From assembly GCA_030598885.1 (NCBI GenBank), contig JAUVOZ010000010.1:1-22691 (forward strand): a stretch of 22,691 bases of DNA, written 5' to 3'. Source of the stretch: Anaerolineae bacterium. Lineage in GTDB: Bacteria > Chloroflexota > Anaerolineae > Anaerolineales > E44-bin32. A model generated the notes under the pieces. That model saw nothing but the letters and a program-made list of their open reading frames with translations. It searched no databases and was not told the DNA's origin. The position numbers and the translations under genes were made by a program. Position 1 is the stretch's first letter; each line of letters begins with the position of its first letter. This document shows, piece by piece, positions 21,702 through 22,691 of this stretch.

Positions 21702-22385
21702 ATAAACTGCAATTTTGCAGACTTCGTCCCCTTTGAGAACGCTTTCTAACACTTCCACTTCAACCGGTTTCTGCAATATCTCTTCCCAGATGCCCTTATA
21801 GAAGCCGGCCCCACAATAACAATATGTCACAGAGATAGCCTTTGGGGTCCTGATGATTTCTCTGACCCTAGGGCAGTGGCAATAGTACCGACGTTTCTTC
21901 TCCGGGTCTGTCTCCTTCATGTACTCCACAAGATAACCGCTCTTCGGTATCTTGGTCGCGATTATCGTATCACCACGCCTGATCCCCGCTGATCCCCATC
22001 CCCTGCTAACTATCTCTTCGATAAGCTCTTCACTCAACTCGAGGGTGTCCCTCAGAAATGATTCGAATTGCTCCTGCAGCATTTGATGGACTAAATTAAT
22101 ATCCCTGGTTGCCTGGTATTTCTCCCTTATTTCCTGTAAATCAGTTTTCGGGTACTGGCAGGCGCAACCAGTCATAACCTTTTTTCTTCCCTCCTCATCC
22201 ACCAGCGAATCCAACCGCTCCATCGCTCCCATTGTCCAATCTATCACTTCTGATCCGCTAGATCGGGATGACAGCTCTCTACATCCCTTCATCACTTCCT
22301 TTCGGATTTCTTCTCCAGCGAACTCATCTAAACAGCTAGAGAATTTTGCCAGCCAAAAGCGCTCAAAATCCCGCTCTTCCGACAT
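21684..22385 (-). CDS. Cys-rich protein, DUF6144-like
   Basis: This 233-residue cytoplasmic protein has nine cysteines, several as CxC pairs: GCAC (C74, C76), YCHC (C169, C171) and YCYC (C189, C191), plus C18, C35 and C223. The C-terminal half (YYCHCPRVREII, TYCYCGAGFYKGIWEEIL, VLKGDEVCKIAV) resembles what I recall as DUF6144 or V4R-like ligand-binding proteins. The N-terminal part has an internal duplication: LDEFAGEEIRKEVMKGC (19-35) and LDSLVDEEGRKKVMTGC (58-74), a 39-residue period with the Cys kept. The CxC pairs could bind zinc or an Fe-S cluster. AAAGGAG precedes the ATG by about 12 nt. The neighbours are an Fe-S aldo/keto reductase upstream and a flavin-reductase operon downstream, so a redox link is possible. 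No function is known to me. Confidence 0.75.
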   Translation of the reverse strand: MSEERDFERFWLAKFSSCLDEFAGEEIRKEVMKGCRELSSRSSGSEVIDWTMGAMERLDSLVDEEGRKKVMTGCACQYPKTDLQEIREKYQATRDINLVHQMLQEQFESFLRDTLELSEELIEEIVSRGWGSAGIRRGDTIIATKIPKSGYLVEYMKETDPEKKRRYYCHCPRVREIIRTPKAISVTYCYCGAGFYKGIWEEILQKPVEVEVLESVLKGDEVCKIAVYLLSDQ

Positions 22386-22557
22386 CTTGCATCACTTCTC
22401 CTTTAGTGAACGAGGTGGAATAATCCTGAGTACAAGCGAAAGATGTGTCTTGTTCTGATTGTTGCGGGTCAATCCGCATCTGTGTGCGACCTTGCAGTTC
22501 TTCCGATAACCCCGTTTTGAGGGATATCAACCCAGCCGCGTGTGGTCAAGCTTGAGG

Positions 22558-22691
22558 TCATGCCTCATAGGGCTGACCCTCGCCGAGTACAGCATGGACA
22601 CGAGGCATCAACTCGCTGATCAAAATACTCTGAGGGCACTTCTCCTCACACTCGCCACACTGGAGGCAATTACTAGCTCGTTGGTCTTCAG
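22558..22691 (-). CDS. Aldo/keto reductase with C-terminal 4Fe-4S domain (C-terminal end only)
   Basis: The last 44 codons of a minus-strand gene enter from the right edge. They encode NCLQCGECEEKCPQSILI, a CxxCxxCxxxCP ferredoxin-type [4Fe-4S] motif. This is followed by SELMPRVHAVLGEG, the tail I associate with bacterial aldo/keto reductases of the COG1453 type. The ASNCLQCGxCExxCPQ...VHxxLG arrangement is characteristic of that family. The reductase barrel is outside the window, so the call rests on the tail alone. A ferredoxin-domain protein of another kind remains possible. The stop codon is TGA at 22558-22560. The Cys-rich gene follows 172 bp downstream on the same strand, without a clear promoter or terminator between them. 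Confidence 0.7.
   Translation of the reverse strand, partial: EDQRASNCLQCGECEEKCPQSILISELMPRVHAVLGEGQPYEA

Overview
The window looks like a chromosomal segment of an uncultured, probably anaerobic or facultative bacterium. By eye it has a moderately high G+C background with one lower-G+C gene. The gene set would fit a Chloroflexota-like lineage: a dnaE-pfkA pair, a stand-alone B12-mutase large subunit, a PflX-type radical SAM protein, a signal-peptide/bactofilin-like/membrane protein next to an ECF sigma factor, and an Fe-S aldo/keto reductase. The lineage is an inference; no rRNA, tRNA or other phylogenetic marker was found to prove it.

Layout. (1) 1-3920, minus strand: a probable operon M14 carboxypeptidase -> N-acyl-D-amino-acid deacylase -> SxxK serine hydrolase (cut by the window edge). 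A good sigma70-type promoter with a palindrome at its predicted start site lies upstream. Together these suggest breakdown of peptides or acylated (D-)amino acids. (2) 4275-5954, plus strand: a coenzyme-B12 acyl-CoA mutase large subunit. The residues that set substrate class are those of isobutyryl-CoA mutase, not methylmalonyl-CoA mutase. No B12-binding small subunit is in view. (3) 6088-6393: a small unknown gene. (4) 6704-8874, plus strand: a 6-phosphofructokinase with pyrophosphate-type signatures, then a PflX-like radical SAM protein. (5) 9049-13871, minus strand: dnaE (DNA polymerase III alpha with an apparently complete PHP metal site) with its stop codon overlapping the start of an ATP-type pfkA. 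The window therefore carries two phosphofructokinases with opposite predicted phosphoryl donors. (6) 13872-14393: a 522-bp gene-free region rich in hairpins, holding a MITE-like element with 18-bp terminal inverted repeats. (7) 14394-16543, minus strand: an ECF sigma factor / zinc-finger anti-sigma / bactofilin-like membrane protein operon, with an ECF-like promoter candidate that suggests autoregulation. (8) 16661-18595: an ABC exporter half-transporter with an insertion in its nucleotide-binding domain. (9) 18768-19067: a small Arg-rich protein built of three 25-residue tandem repeats. (10) 19068-19487: a gene-free region with a GC-rich nested-hairpin island. (11) 19488-21557, minus strand: flavin-reductase-like protein, histidine phosphatase and MBL-fold hydrolase, probably one transcript. 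(12) 21684-22385: a Cys-rich DUF6144-like protein with an internal N-terminal duplication. (13) 22558-22691: the ferredoxin-like tail of an aldo/keto reductase, cut by the window edge.

No CRISPR array, complete insertion sequence, prophage, tRNA or rRNA was seen. The least expected items are the ICM-type mutase without its partner, the paired PPi-type and ATP-type phosphofructokinases, the repeat-built RRSG protein, and the promoter-associated palindromes.
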